DNA of 21,432 nt from Chloroflexia bacterium (GCA_025924435.1 JAICIL010000033.1:1-21432), one strand, 5' to 3'; positions 1 through 6,785 are shown, counted from the first letter of the stretch. Notes: generated from the sequence alone by a model not told the origin. Numbers and translations: made by a program.

Positions 1-72
1 GACCAACGATTCAAGGCAGGCATCATCGTCAGGGAAATCGGCGTTGAACTGGCGAATCGTGTACTTATCCAT
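1..72 (-). CDS. IS1595-type transposase, N-terminal fragment cut by window edge
   Basis: The 24 codons read MDKYTIRQFNADF followed by PDDDACLESLV and run off the left edge. The start 'K-Y-T-I-x-x-F-x-x-x-F-P-D-D-D-A-C-L-E' is what I know from the N-terminus of IS1595/ISXO2-type DDE transposases, just ahead of their zinc-ribbon. Those enzymes cut and join the ends of their own insertion sequence. The ATG at 72-70 has no SD, but a near-consensus promoter sits right in front of it, so translation may be leaderless. Only the N-terminus is visible, so whether the gene is intact cannot be judged. The family call rests on a short motif. Confidence 0.7.
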   Translation of the reverse strand, partial: MDKYTIRQFNADFPDDDACLESLV

Positions 73-78
73 AGACAC

Positions 79-107
79 ATACTAGCATATTTGCTACGTG
101 CTGTCAA
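79..107 (-). promoter_or_regulatory. Promoter of the IS1595-type transposase
   Basis: On the minus strand TTGACA (107-102) is a perfect -35 box, followed by a 17-nt spacer and TAGTAT (84-79) as -10, with TGC directly before it as an extended -10. Only six bases separate the -10 from the ATG at 72, so transcription should start at or next to the start codon. The outer end of the insertion sequence is probably near 110-120, but no second terminal repeat is in view to fix it. Confidence 0.65.
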
Positions 108-434
108 GGGATAGTCACCATATGGTTTAGGCCGCTTATTGCTGAATGGAAGTTGATATTTACTTGGAGACGTATCCGCGTGGAGGCGCTCGCATGGTCC
201 CGGCTTGCCCTCGCGCGCGAGCGGCGGGATGGTCGCCGGTCATGCCACCGCAGTCGGGGGTGTCGCGCCGAATACCGTCCGCCGCCGCTGTCCACACTGA
301 CAGCATCATCAGTCGCGCGGATTCTTTTACCACGGAAGTTTCAGGAGGCGGGTGTCTAATGATCCCAGCGGCACGCGCCTTTCCGCGTGGGCCGCCATCG
401 GTCGCCGACGGGCTTTCAGTATGGAGTGAAGTGG
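108..434. other. Intergenic stretch between IS fragment and Pro/Thr-rich gene
   Basis: No convincing gene. It holds the presumed outer end of the insertion sequence, a GC palindrome CTCGCGCGCGAG at 210-221, and an AGGAGG box at 343-348 in front of ATG 359. The frame from that ATG does not match the coding frame of the next gene and has unnatural His/Arg/Asp-rich composition, so it is not called. GTG codons at 387 and 426 are in frame with the next gene and are alternative starts for it. Confidence 0.5.
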
Positions 435-1847
435 ATGCGCAGGGGGTATCGGCACGCACGCAGCCTGTGGCGACGATCGTCGCCGGGTATCCTGATTCTC
501 CTCGGCGGCTCGCTGTTCGGCTACACGTGCTTCGATTCGACCCCCACGCTGGCTGCCACCCATCCCGCCGGTACTCCGACCCACGTCGCGACGAAGCAGC
601 CGACGACCACGCCGTCACCGTCCGCGACACGGACCGTCGCGTCGCCTTCACCGACGCCCATCCCCACCCCGATCCCGACCGCCACAGCGCTTCCCGCCCC
701 CACCGCGACACCGATTGCCCCGCCGACGCGCGGTATGCCGCCGACGGTTGCCCCCGCGCCGACACGATCCATAGCACCCACGCCGACGCCCGGGCCGACC
801 GGTACTGCGACGAATACACCGACGGCAACGGCGACGATCATACCGACCGCGACGATAGCGCCGACCGCGACGGTGGTACCGACCGCGACAATCGTGCCGA
901 CCGCCACCGCAACCCCAACCATGACTCCCACCGCCACGGCAACCGCCGCCCCGACGAACACCCCGACCGCTACCGCCACCGCCACGCCGACCGCCACCGC
1001 CACGGCGACGCAAACGCCCGTGCCCGCGGCAACTGTGGCGCAATCGTCCGCGACACCGAGCGCGACAGCGAGCGGGGGCACGGGGCAGAGCGCGGCGGAA
1101 TCCGCCATGAGCGATACCCCGCCGGGAAACACCATCGTCGCCTCGCAGGCCCGAAAAAGCAGCCCTCCTCCCGCGCGGTTCCGCGTCGCGGATACGACCG
1201 GCGCCGCTGGGAGCGCGGCGGGTGCAACGCCGGACGCCGCCACGCCGACCGCCGCTCCGGCGGAGAGTACCGCAGCCCCATCGCGCTCCTGCATGAACGG
1301 CGCGGCGGATCAGCCCACACCCGACCCCGCCACGGAAGCGCCCTGCCCGGTCGTAACCGGAAGCGGAGGCGTCGTGACCTCCACGGGGATCGGCCTCCCG
1401 ACCGACCGCATGCCAACGGCGGCGATCGTCGGCTCTACCGGAAGCGCGCGAGATCCGGTCGGTGGGCGCATGCTGACGGCGGCCGGCGCCGTGGGGTCGG
1501 GCGTTGCTACATTGGTGCGCCCGGCGAGCGGTGATGGCGCGGCATCGGCGCTCGGACGCGGCGGGACTGACATTGCGTCGCCGCTCGCCCCGCCACCGCG
1601 CGAAGGGTGGGGCAAATTGCCCTTCTCCCCGTCCGCCCCGCTGGTCCTCGGTGCGATGGCGACAATCCTGATCGGCCTCATTCTCCGGCGGCGGGCGGTG
1701 CGGCTCGCGGCGGATGCATCGCCGGAATCGGGGTACGCGGAATTTTCCGGCACTTTCATGGGCGTCGTCGGGAGTGCCGTGGCGGAAACGCGCGATGGCG
1801 ATACGGACCATGCGGCATGGGAGTTGCACGCGCCACCGTCTTCGTAG
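435..1847 (+). CDS. Pro/Thr/Ala-rich membrane protein with a TM segment near each end
   Basis: A 470-residue protein of unknown function. A basic N-terminus (residues 1-16, many Arg) leads into a hydrophobic segment at about 18-33, giving a signal anchor or signal peptide. Residues 45-200 are a low-complexity linker of TPTATAT-like repeats, and 200-395 is Ala/Gly/Pro/Ser-rich with two Cys (286 and 304). A second hydrophobic segment (402-417) is followed by RRR, as in a C-terminal anchor, with a 50-residue cytoplasmic tail. Such linkers usually span the cell wall or carry glycans, so a surface stalk is the best guess. The start at ATG 435 is preceded by GGAG at 8 nt; GTG 387 or 426 would add 16 or 3 residues. 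The third-position GC pattern supports this frame over two other long open frames in the same stretch. Confidence 0.7.
   Translation: MRRGYRHARSLWRRSSPGILILLGGSLFGYTCFDSTPTLAATHPAGTPTHVATKQPTTTPSPSATRTVASPSPTPIPTPIPTATALPAPTATPIAPPTRGMPPTVAPAPTRSIAPTPTPGPTGTATNTPTATATIIPTATIAPTATVVPTATIVPTATATPTMTPTATATAAPTNTPTATATATPTATATATQTPVPAATVAQSSATPSATASGGTGQSAAESAMSDTPPGNTIVASQARKSSPPPARFRVADTTGAAGSAAGATPDAATPTAAPAESTAAPSRSCMNGAADQPTPDPATEAPCPVVTGSGGVVTSTGIGLPTDRMPTAAIVGSTGSARDPVGGRMLTAAGAVGSGVATLVRPASGDGAASALGRGGTDIASPLAPPPREGWGKLPFSPSAPLVLGAMATILIGLILRRRAVRLAADASPESGYAEFSGTFMGVVGSAVAETRDGDTDHAAWELHAPPSS
843..914 (+). repeat. 18-bp in-frame tandem repeat, four units
   Basis: Four consecutive 18-bp units start at 843, 861, 879 and 897. 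Each opens with CCGACCGC and encodes P-T-A-T plus two variable residues. The units differ mainly in the last six bases. This is the most regular part of the Pro/Thr-rich linker and a likely site of length variation by slippage. Confidence 0.8.
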
Positions 1848-1857
1848 CGCCGACGCA

Positions 1858-1880
1858 CGACGGGCATCCATCGCCCGTCG
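1858..1880 (+). terminator. Hairpin after the Pro/Thr-rich gene
   Basis: CGACGGGC (1858-1865) pairs perfectly with GCCCGTCG (1873-1880) around a 7-nt loop, beginning ten bases after the TAG stop. No T-run follows, so it may be a transcript-end stabiliser or a Rho-type end and not a classical intrinsic terminator. Confidence 0.35.
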
Positions 1881-2075
1881 CATCGTCGCGCCGGCCGGAT
1901 CGCGCACCACCGTGCCATAGCTGCGCGAACGGCAACTGACGGAAGCGTCAGCGACCCCCAAGACCTTCTTCACACCCCGTGCCGCCCTGCGTGTTACGAT
2001 GACCGTACATCGGTACATGGCCTCGTACCATCAGTTCCGCTATCAGATTCCGCGAAACCGGGACAAGGGGTGAAT

Positions 2076-2345
2076 GTGACCGGCCAACCCGATGCCGCGA
2101 GCGAGGGAGTGATCGAGATAGACGCGGAACTCTTCGCGAAACTGCTGGTCGTTGCCAGCACGGCGGTCGTCTATCGCGGACTGATGGCGGCCTATCTGGC
2201 CGAGCAGGTACGGCTTGTCGAGCAAGGGAAAACCATCGAAGACCTGGTGACCGAGAACTGGCGCCTCTTCGAGGAAGTCACCCGAGCCGAGACGCGGCTC
2301 TTCGCCGCCCTGGACGCTCTAGACAACACCCAGCGAGCGGGATGA
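2076..2345 (+). CDS. Small hypothetical protein with a C-terminal coiled-coil-like helix
   Basis: An 89-residue acidic protein that I do not recognise. Residues 1-12 are polar. The rest looks wholly helical: a short Val/Leu/Ala-rich stretch (about 20-38), then a heptad-like amphipathic helix from 'YLAEQVRLVEQGKTIEDLV' to the end, which could be a coiled coil for dimerisation. There is no signal peptide or catalytic motif. GTG 2076 is chosen because AAGGGG lies 5 nt upstream; GTG 2070 overlaps that SD. It stands alone: 228 bp after the previous stop and 578 bp before the first response regulator. Even codon use and the well-placed SD support a real gene. Confidence 0.6.
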   Translation: MTGQPDAASEGVIEIDAELFAKLLVVASTAVVYRGLMAAYLAEQVRLVEQGKTIEDLVTENWRLFEEVTRAETRLFAALDALDNTQRAG

Positions 2346-2452
2346 ACCCTTGCACCCCATCGGCAGGGCGCGCGATCTGGCGCTGGCCGCCCCGGGGTTC
2401 ATTGCCATGCGATCTCCACACATCGCGGTGCGCGAACTACCGGGCAAAGATC

Positions 2453-2478
2453 GGTCGGCATGCGGTGGCATGCCGACC
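2453..2478. terminator. Perfect 11-bp hairpin with 4-nt loop
   Basis: GGTCGGCATGC (2453-2463) and GCATGCCGACC (2468-2478) are exact complements around GGTG. It lies 108 bp after the stop of the small helical protein and only five bases before a second perfect hairpin. It could end transcription from that gene or be a structured RNA or repeat element; no T-run follows. Confidence 0.45.
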
Positions 2479-2483
2479 AAAGT

Positions 2484-2520
2484 AATCCCGGCGGCTAGGG
2501 GGTGGGTCGCCGCCGGGATT
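2484..2520. terminator. Perfect 12-bp hairpin with 13-nt G-rich loop
   Basis: AATCCCGGCGGC (2484-2495) pairs exactly with GCCGCCGGGATT (2509-2520). The loop holds GGGGG and GGG runs. Read on either strand the stem is flanked by A/T at its base, as in a bidirectional terminator, although the T-run is only two bases. It forms a tandem pair with the preceding hairpin. Confidence 0.45.
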
Positions 2521-2695
2521 GGGTGAGATGTGCGGCGATAGGAGGAAGCGCCATCGCCGCCGGCCAGAGAGGGAAGGGCCTTACCCACGCATCATACCGG
2601 CCGAAGATGACAGGTCGGCTGCGTTTTCGATCCGGGTGGCTGACAGAGTTCTCCAATTGCACCGGCGATCCCTCCCGCGCCACCCGGGCATCGCC

Positions 2696-2712
2696 TTGCA
2701 TCTCTTTGCATC
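2696..2712 (+). promoter_or_regulatory. Heptamer direct repeat TTGCATC-TCT-TTGCATC
   Basis: Two identical 7-bp copies, 10 bp apart start to start, lie 212 bp upstream of the first response regulator. OmpR/PhoB-type regulators bind direct repeats about one helical turn apart (usually 11 bp), so this could be an autoregulatory site. The 10-bp spacing and single occurrence make it weak. Confidence 0.2.
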
Positions 2713-2923
2713 CACGGAAAGCCCGGCTCTCGCCGATGAAAGCGTGCGACTCTGGCAGCCATCTTGCGACCCGCGAAACCATTAAGCGGCACGCTACGTT
2801 AGGACAATAGAAGCCCATCATCACTGCGCATCGCGACGATGTATTCAGTGGAATGCGCCATTATTCTGTACTACGTAATCATTGATGGCGAACTCGCATT
2901 CGATCCGGAATGGGGCAAAGGCG

Positions 2924-3643
2924 ATGACGACGCATGTCCTGGTTATTCAAGACGATCCAACGACGAGCAAGCTGCTCGGCTTTCTTCTCCCCGAAAAGGG
3001 GTATCAGGTGACGATGCTCGCCGATCCGCGCGCGGTCGTCCCGTTACTGCGCGAGAAGACCATCAATCTCATCCTGCTCGATGTCGCGCTGCCCTATATT
3101 GACGGGCTCACGCTCTGCGCCACGATTCGGTCCGAGCATCCGGACATCCCCGTGATCTTCCTCGCCGAGCGTGCCACGGTGCGAGACAAGGTGGCGGGAT
3201 TCAGCCAGGGGGCCGATGACTATATCGGCAAGCCGTTCGAACCGAACGAACTGCTGGCGCGCATCCGGGCGGTGTTGCACCGCTATCGCTGGGTTGAGCG
3301 CAACCGCTCCGGCACCGTGGTCACGGTGGGCGATACCAGCCTCGATCTCGGGAAACTGCAGTTCACCGCACCCGCGCATCGCCCGATCCTCCTGACGCCC
3401 ACGGAAATGAAACTGCTCGAATGCCTGATGCGCAATGCGAACGCGGTCGTCTCCCGCAAGACGCTCATGGAGCGCACGCACGGCGACCTTTCCGCGGACG
3501 GCAGTAACCGAACCGACGTCTATATCCGTCGCTTGCGGAAAAAGATCGAAGCAAATCCCGATAACCCGCGATTCATCCACACGATACGGGGGATGGGGTA
3601 TGTCTACCGGGACGCCCGGTCGGAGGAAGAGTGCATCGGGTAA
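2924..3643 (+). CDS. OmpR/PhoB-family response regulator (receiver + winged helix)
   Basis: A 239-residue two-component transcription regulator. Receiver domain about 4-118: acidic pocket D10/D11, phosphoacceptor D53 in 'LILLDVALPYIDG', and K103 in 'DDYIGKP'. The usual switch Thr/Ser at the end of strand 4 is Ala81 ('IFLAERAT'), which may weaken phosphorylation-driven switching. The C-terminal winged helix (about 142-235) has the typical 'LTPTEMKLLECLM' and 'VYIRRLRKKIE' elements and ends in 'IRGMGYVYRD'. ATG 2924 gives the same length as its paralogue at 4329; the SD is weak (AAAGG). In-frame TTG 2882 and ATG 2885 lack better support. No kinase is adjacent on this strand; the nearest lies across a convergent junction at 5679-6785. 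Confidence 0.9.
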   Translation: MTTHVLVIQDDPTTSKLLGFLLPEKGYQVTMLADPRAVVPLLREKTINLILLDVALPYIDGLTLCATIRSEHPDIPVIFLAERATVRDKVAGFSQGADDYIGKPFEPNELLARIRAVLHRYRWVERNRSGTVVTVGDTSLDLGKLQFTAPAHRPILLTPTEMKLLECLMRNANAVVSRKTLMERTHGDLSADGSNRTDVYIRRLRKKIEANPDNPRFIHTIRGMGYVYRDARSEEECIG

Positions 3644-3967
3644 CGTTCCGCCACCGTGGAAGGATTGACGCGCGCATGCCCCTCAACGGCTCGCCCACAT
3701 CGCAATGCAACAAGCGACGAGCGGCATGCGACGAACAAGGCTCACCGCACGCGATTCTGGCCGGCGCTGATCCCACCGTCAGGTTTCCTCTCGCTTCCGA
3801 GCCATTCCCGACCGCGCGAATGCCGGTCAACCGCGTGGGGAGGGCTCTCGTCGAGCGGAGAATCCGCCGGGGGTTGTGGCGGGATCGCGCGCTACCGCAT
3901 CGGCGAGGCGGCGAGACGGAATCTAACAATCCGCACGATTTTGTCAGGTCTCAATACGTATTTTCGC

Positions 3968-3996
3968 TTGTTTCATTCATCGGAATCGCCTATAGT
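3968..3996 (+). promoter_or_regulatory. Candidate promoter for the leader ORF and second response regulator
   Basis: TTGTTT (3968-3973), a 17-nt spacer, and TATAGT (3991-3996) match sigma70-type -35 (3/6) and -10 (5/6) boxes. They sit in an AT-rich island in otherwise GC-rich DNA. Transcription would begin near 4003 and run through the short leader ORF and the hairpin into the regulator gene. Confidence 0.4.
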
Positions 3997-4145
3997 CACA
4001 TGCATTGGGGTCGCGCGACGATGGTGCATTTACCATCTCATCCCCGCCACTATGCGATGACAGATGAGGGACCACAAATTCGAGAAGGGGTAGTAGGCGC
4101 CGTGCACGCCGCGACCGCGCGCGGGCGCTTTGGTAAGGAGGGGTG

Positions 4146-4181
4146 ATGAGCGAACCGACCGTGCGACGCCGAATGCGTTAG
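4146..4181 (+). CDS. Possible 11-residue leader peptide MSEPTVRRRMR
   Basis: Twelve codons including TAG, preceded by TAAGGAGGGG (4134-4143), one of the strongest SD matches in the window, ending only a few bases before the ATG (GTG 4143 is in frame). Four of the last five residues are Arg (CGA, CGC, CGA, CGT). It lies 147 bp upstream of the second response regulator, with a hairpin at 4206-4238 between. Such short SD-led frames can regulate the downstream gene through ribosome stalling. No peptide function is claimed, and the SD could be fortuitous. Confidence 0.35.
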   Translation: MSEPTVRRRMR

Positions 4182-4205
4182 TTTCCTGACGCGGGATGCG
4201 ACGAT

Positions 4206-4238
4206 CCAACACCTGCAATCTGGTCACCTCGGTGTTGG
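4206..4238 (+). promoter_or_regulatory. Leader hairpin between the short ORF and the second regulator
   Basis: CCAACACC (4206-4213) pairs exactly with GGTGTTGG (4231-4238) around a 17-nt loop. It begins 24 nt after the leader ORF stop, close enough for a ribosome on that ORF to affect its folding. No T-run follows, so it would act on elongation, stability or translation and not as a simple terminator. Confidence 0.3.
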
Positions 4239-4328
4239 GGAGCAAATGGTGAACCCGGCCTCGCTCGATGGGACGGTGACTGCCGTGGGGATGGCAGGAC
4301 CGACAGGGCCAAAGGGAGAGGGGATAGA

Positions 4329-5048
4329 ATGAAAGCGCACATCCTCGTCATTGATGACGATCCGCTGCACAGCAAATTGCTCTCGTTCCTGCTCGCGGAT
4401 GCCGAGTATGAGACGTCGGCGCTGGCCGACCCGCGAGGGCTCGCGGCATTCCTCCGCGAGCACGCCGTTGATCTCATCCTGCTGGAGGCAAAGTTGCCGT
4501 ATCAGGATGGCCTCTCGCTCTGCGCGCAACTGCGGCGCGAGCACAGCGACACCCCGGTCATCCTCATGAGCGAGCGCGGCACGACGGCCGACTTGGTGCG
4601 CGGGTTCAACCAGGGGGCCGACGACTACGTCACCAAGCCATACGAGGCCGCGGAACTGCTCGCGCGGGTCCAGGCCGTCCTCCGGCGCTACCGCCGCGTT
4701 GATCGTGCGGTCGTCGGCGCCATGGTGAAGGTGGGAAAGACGAGCCTCGACCTCGGGCGGCTCTCGTTCACCGCCGGATCGGGGCACGCGGTGCTCGTCA
4801 CGCCCACCGAGATGCGCCTGCTCGAATGCCTGATGCGCAACGCGAACGCGGTGATCCCGCGCGAGAAGCTGATCGAGCAGACATGGGGCTACGACTCGGA
4901 GAATGCCGACAACCGCATTGATGTCCACATCCGGCGGCTGCGGCAGAAGATCGAGGCGCATCCGAAGGATCGCAATCTGATCCGGACGGTGCGGGGCGTC
5001 GGCTATGCCTTCCATGGCGAGCGGAACGACGAGCGACATTCGGCCTAG
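4329..5048 (+). CDS. OmpR/PhoB-family response regulator with Glu at the phosphoacceptor site
   Basis: 239 residues, a clear paralogue of the regulator at 2924-3643 and collinear with it along its whole length. The receiver (about 4-118) keeps the acidic triad D9-D10-D11, Ser81 and K103 ('DDYVTKP'), but the phosphoacceptor Asp is Glu53 ('LILLEAKLPYQDG', codon GAG at 4485-4487). Asp-to-Glu at this site often mimics the phosphorylated state, so this copy may be constitutively active or controlled otherwise. The winged helix (about 142-235) is complete ('LTPTEMRLLECLM', 'VHIRRLRQKIE', 'VRGVGYAF'), so DNA binding should be intact. SD GGGAGAGGGG lies just before ATG 4329. The gene ends 30 bp from the convergent receiver gene at 5079. 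Confidence 0.92.
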   Translation: MKAHILVIDDDPLHSKLLSFLLADAEYETSALADPRGLAAFLREHAVDLILLEAKLPYQDGLSLCAQLRREHSDTPVILMSERGTTADLVRGFNQGADDYVTKPYEAAELLARVQAVLRRYRRVDRAVVGAMVKVGKTSLDLGRLSFTAGSGHAVLVTPTEMRLLECLMRNANAVIPREKLIEQTWGYDSENADNRIDVHIRRLRQKIEAHPKDRNLIRTVRGVGYAFHGERNDERHSA

Positions 5049-5070
5049 CCATCGCTCCCGACCGGGTAGT

Positions 5071-5101
5071 GGGGCGCGTTATAATCTCTCTCGCGCTCCC
5101 C
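5071..5101. terminator. Bulged hairpin at the convergent junction
   Basis: GGGGCGCG (5071-5078) pairs with CGCG (5092-5095) and CCCC (5098-5101) with a two-base bulge and a 13-nt AT-rich loop. It overlaps the TAA stop of the minus-strand receiver gene and sits 22 bp after the plus-strand regulator stop, where a shared terminator is expected. There is no T-run. Confidence 0.35.
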
Positions 5102-5519
5102 GTGGCCGGTTCGTGTTATACCCGTCATCCCGGTCCCCCGCGCGCAGCACCGCACCGATCCGCGCCAGCAGGACTTCCAGATCAACGGGCTTGCGGATGT
5201 AATCATCCGCGCCCTCGGCGAAACCCGCGACGACATTCTGGATGTCGGTCTGGGCGGTGAGGGCGATGATCGGCAGGTTCGGGTCGCGCCGCCGCGCGAG
5301 GCGACAGACCTCCAGGCCGTCAATGTCCGGCAGGCCGAGATCGAGGAGCAGGAGATCGGGGTGCCACCGCAAGAGGCATGCGAGCGCCATGCGCCCGCTC
5401 GGCACCCGGTCAACGGCGTAGCCGTCATCCGCCAGGGCGGCGGTGGTCGCCGCCGCGAAGAGCGAGTCGTCCTCGACGAAAAGGATCGTCTTCCCGTCCG
5501 CACCGCTGGCTGCCATCAT
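5079..5519 (-). CDS. Receiver-only (CheY-like) response regulator
   Basis: 146 residues, a single receiver domain with no output domain. Acidic pocket E16/D17/D18, phosphoacceptor D60 in 'DLLLLDLGLPDIDG', switch T88 in 'IIALTAQ', and K110 in 'DDYIRKP' are all present, so it should accept phosphate normally. The tail after 128 is short, polar and Arg-rich. The start is ATG 5519 (AAGGAG at 6 nt); ATG 5516 follows at once. It lies 159 bp downstream of the histidine kinase in the same direction. Without an effector domain it would act by protein contact or as a phosphate shuttle or sink. A weak extended -10 (TGgTACACT, minus strand, 5576-5568) could give it its own transcript. Confidence 0.88.
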   Translation of the reverse strand: MMAASGADGKTILFVEDDSLFAAATTAALADDGYAVDRVPSGRMALACLLRWHPDLLLLDLGLPDIDGLEVCRLARRRDPNLPIIALTAQTDIQNVVAGFAEGADDYIRKPVDLEVLLARIGAVLRAGDRDDGYNTNRPRGARERL

Positions 5520-5678
5520 CCCGCACTCCTTGATGAGGGCGAACACGAGGAGGTTTGCATACCGAACAGTGTACCACACTCTAAGCGATCAAGAGCGACG
5601 GATTTGGCTGGTCTGCTATTCATATACGATACGCGTTTCTGTGGGTTTTTGGATCATGCGCCGGCGAACCCGCCGCGC

Positions 5679-6785
5679 TCATCTGTCCGACTTTTTCCCG
5701 AGTGGCAACCGCACCGTGATCGCGGTTCCCGCCCCTTCCGCGCTCGCGACATCAATCGTGCCCCCGTGTTGCTCGATGATATCGCGCGCGCCCGCCAGCC
5801 CTAACCCCGTCCCATTGATCTGCCCCTCCGCATTCGCGGCCCGGTAAAACCACGCAAAGAGATAGGGGAGGTCGTCTGCCGGGATGCCGATGCCCCGATC
5901 CTCGATCCGTATCACCGCCCAGGCATCCGCCGTGCCGTCCTCCCGCGCGATCGCCAGCCGCACCGGCCCCCCTTCGGGGCTGTACTTGATCGCATTTCCG
6001 AGCAGATTGGCGAGTGTGCGCTCCAGCCGCATGGCATCCCATTCCCCGATCAGTGTCGGCACGGTCGTCTCGATCGTGATGCAGTGCTGCTCGCTCATGC
6101 CCTGATACTCCGCCACCGTCGCGCGCGCGAGCGCCACGAGGTCCATCGTTTCTCGTTGGAGGGTCAGCCGTTTCCCGCTCTGCATGCGCGCCAGGTCCAC
6201 CTGCTCGTCAATCAACCGACCGATCTTGGCGACGGCCGCCGCGATGCGCGCGAGATTCTCGTCCACCTGATCGCGCGCGGCCGCATCGCTTCTGCGTGCC
6301 TGACGGCGGGCGAGTTGCGCGAAAATCGCGATCGCGGCCAGCGGGCTTCTGAGATCATGGGAGACACTCGCGAGGACCTGATCGCGCACGCGCGTCGCCT
6401 CCTCCGCCTCCCGGCGCGCTTCGTCCGCCTGCATATACGCGTGCGCGGCCCGCTCAAACGCCGCGCGCCGTTGTGCGTCGAGTCCGCTGATCAGGAGCGC
6501 CGTCAGCGCGAAGGCGAGGAGGCTGATCGCCGTCCTGCCGGTCGGCAGCCCGAGCGAATACATCGGCGACTCGACGAAGTAATCAATCGCCATGCTGCTC
6601 AAGAGCGTGGCGAACAGCCCGGGGCCGAGGCCGCCGAGCCACGCGCTCAACATGACGGCGGCGTAGAAAGGCGCGTGCGTGCCCGGCTCGGTGAAATGGT
6701 GGAGCGCGCGCGCGAGCAGGAGCGCGAGCGCAATGAGGGGGATGGGCGCCCCATAGCGGAGGAGCGGCGAGCGCGGCGCCTGCAT
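5679..6785 (-). CDS. DUF4118-type membrane sensor histidine kinase
   Basis: 368 residues. The N-terminal 105 residues hold several hydrophobic segments of the KdpD-like DUF4118 type ('PFYAAVMLSAWLGGLGPGL', then 'SMAIDYFV'), with no extracellular sensor or PAS domain. An Ala/Glu/Arg-rich linker helix (about 105-137) leads to HisKA with the H-box 'ASVSHDLRSPL' (H143). The ATPase domain has the N-box 'LLGNAIKYSPEG' (N264), G1 'DRGIGIP' (D296), F-box 'LFAWFYRA' and G2 'GTGLGL', all intact. It should autophosphorylate on H143 and pass phosphate to the receiver protein 159 bp downstream. ATG 6785 is chosen because an extended -10 at 6836-6828 predicts transcription from near 6821, which would exclude the upstream ATG 6821 as start or make it leaderless. 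Confidence 0.9.
   Translation of the reverse strand: MQAPRSPLLRYGAPIPLIALALLLARALHHFTEPGTHAPFYAAVMLSAWLGGLGPGLFATLLSSMAIDYFVESPMYSLGLPTGRTAISLLAFALTALLISGLDAQRRAAFERAAHAYMQADEARREAEEATRVRDQVLASVSHDLRSPLAAIAIFAQLARRQARRSDAAARDQVDENLARIAAAVAKIGRLIDEQVDLARMQSGKRLTLQRETMDLVALARATVAEYQGMSEQHCITIETTVPTLIGEWDAMRLERTLANLLGNAIKYSPEGGPVRLAIAREDGTADAWAVIRIEDRGIGIPADDLPYLFAWFYRAANAEGQINGTGLGLAGARDIIEQHGGTIDVASAEGAGTAITVRLPLGKKSDR

Larger units (their letters stand above)
2346..2923. other. Long non-coding stretch before the first response regulator
   Basis: Open frames here (for example 2502-2810) have random-looking composition and no SD, so none is called. The stretch contains two perfect hairpins side by side (2453-2478 and 2484-2520) and a heptamer direct repeat at 2696-2712. 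The final 80 bases are AT-richer, suggesting a promoter for the regulator gene, but no clear -35/-10 pair is visible. Confidence 0.5.
3644..4328. other. 685-bp leader/intergenic region between the two response regulators
   Basis: No protein gene beyond an 11-residue leader frame is supported; the long frames around 3631-4146 have random Ser/Arg/Pro composition and no SD. The region has an AT-rich island (about 3915-4000) with a promoter candidate, then a strong SD with the short leader ORF, then a hairpin, all upstream of the second regulator. This layout suggests a long regulated 5' leader of roughly 330 nt. Confidence 0.5.

Noticed and set aside
843..914. Regular repeats considered as a CRISPR array
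   Set aside because: Units are 18 bp, directly adjacent with no spacers, and in frame in a coding sequence.
521..1294. Minus-strand frame of Val/Ala/Gly repeats
   Set aside because: Exact antisense of the TPTATAT linker; no SD and no independent domain.
146..1534. Long open frame overlapping the Pro/Thr-rich gene in another frame
   Set aside because: Composition is His/Arg/Asp-rich and unnatural, it lacks membrane segments, and it is the +2 shadow of a repetitive GC-rich gene. The AGGAGG-ATG at 359 is kept only as a finding.
2502..2810. Plus-strand frame of 102 codons in the gap before the first regulator
   Set aside because: Random composition, no SD, and it starts inside a perfect hairpin.
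3631..4146. Overlapping plus-strand frames after the first regulator
   Set aside because: Ser/Arg/Pro/His-rich with no domain, starting inside the regulator gene or without an SD, and spanning a probable promoter.
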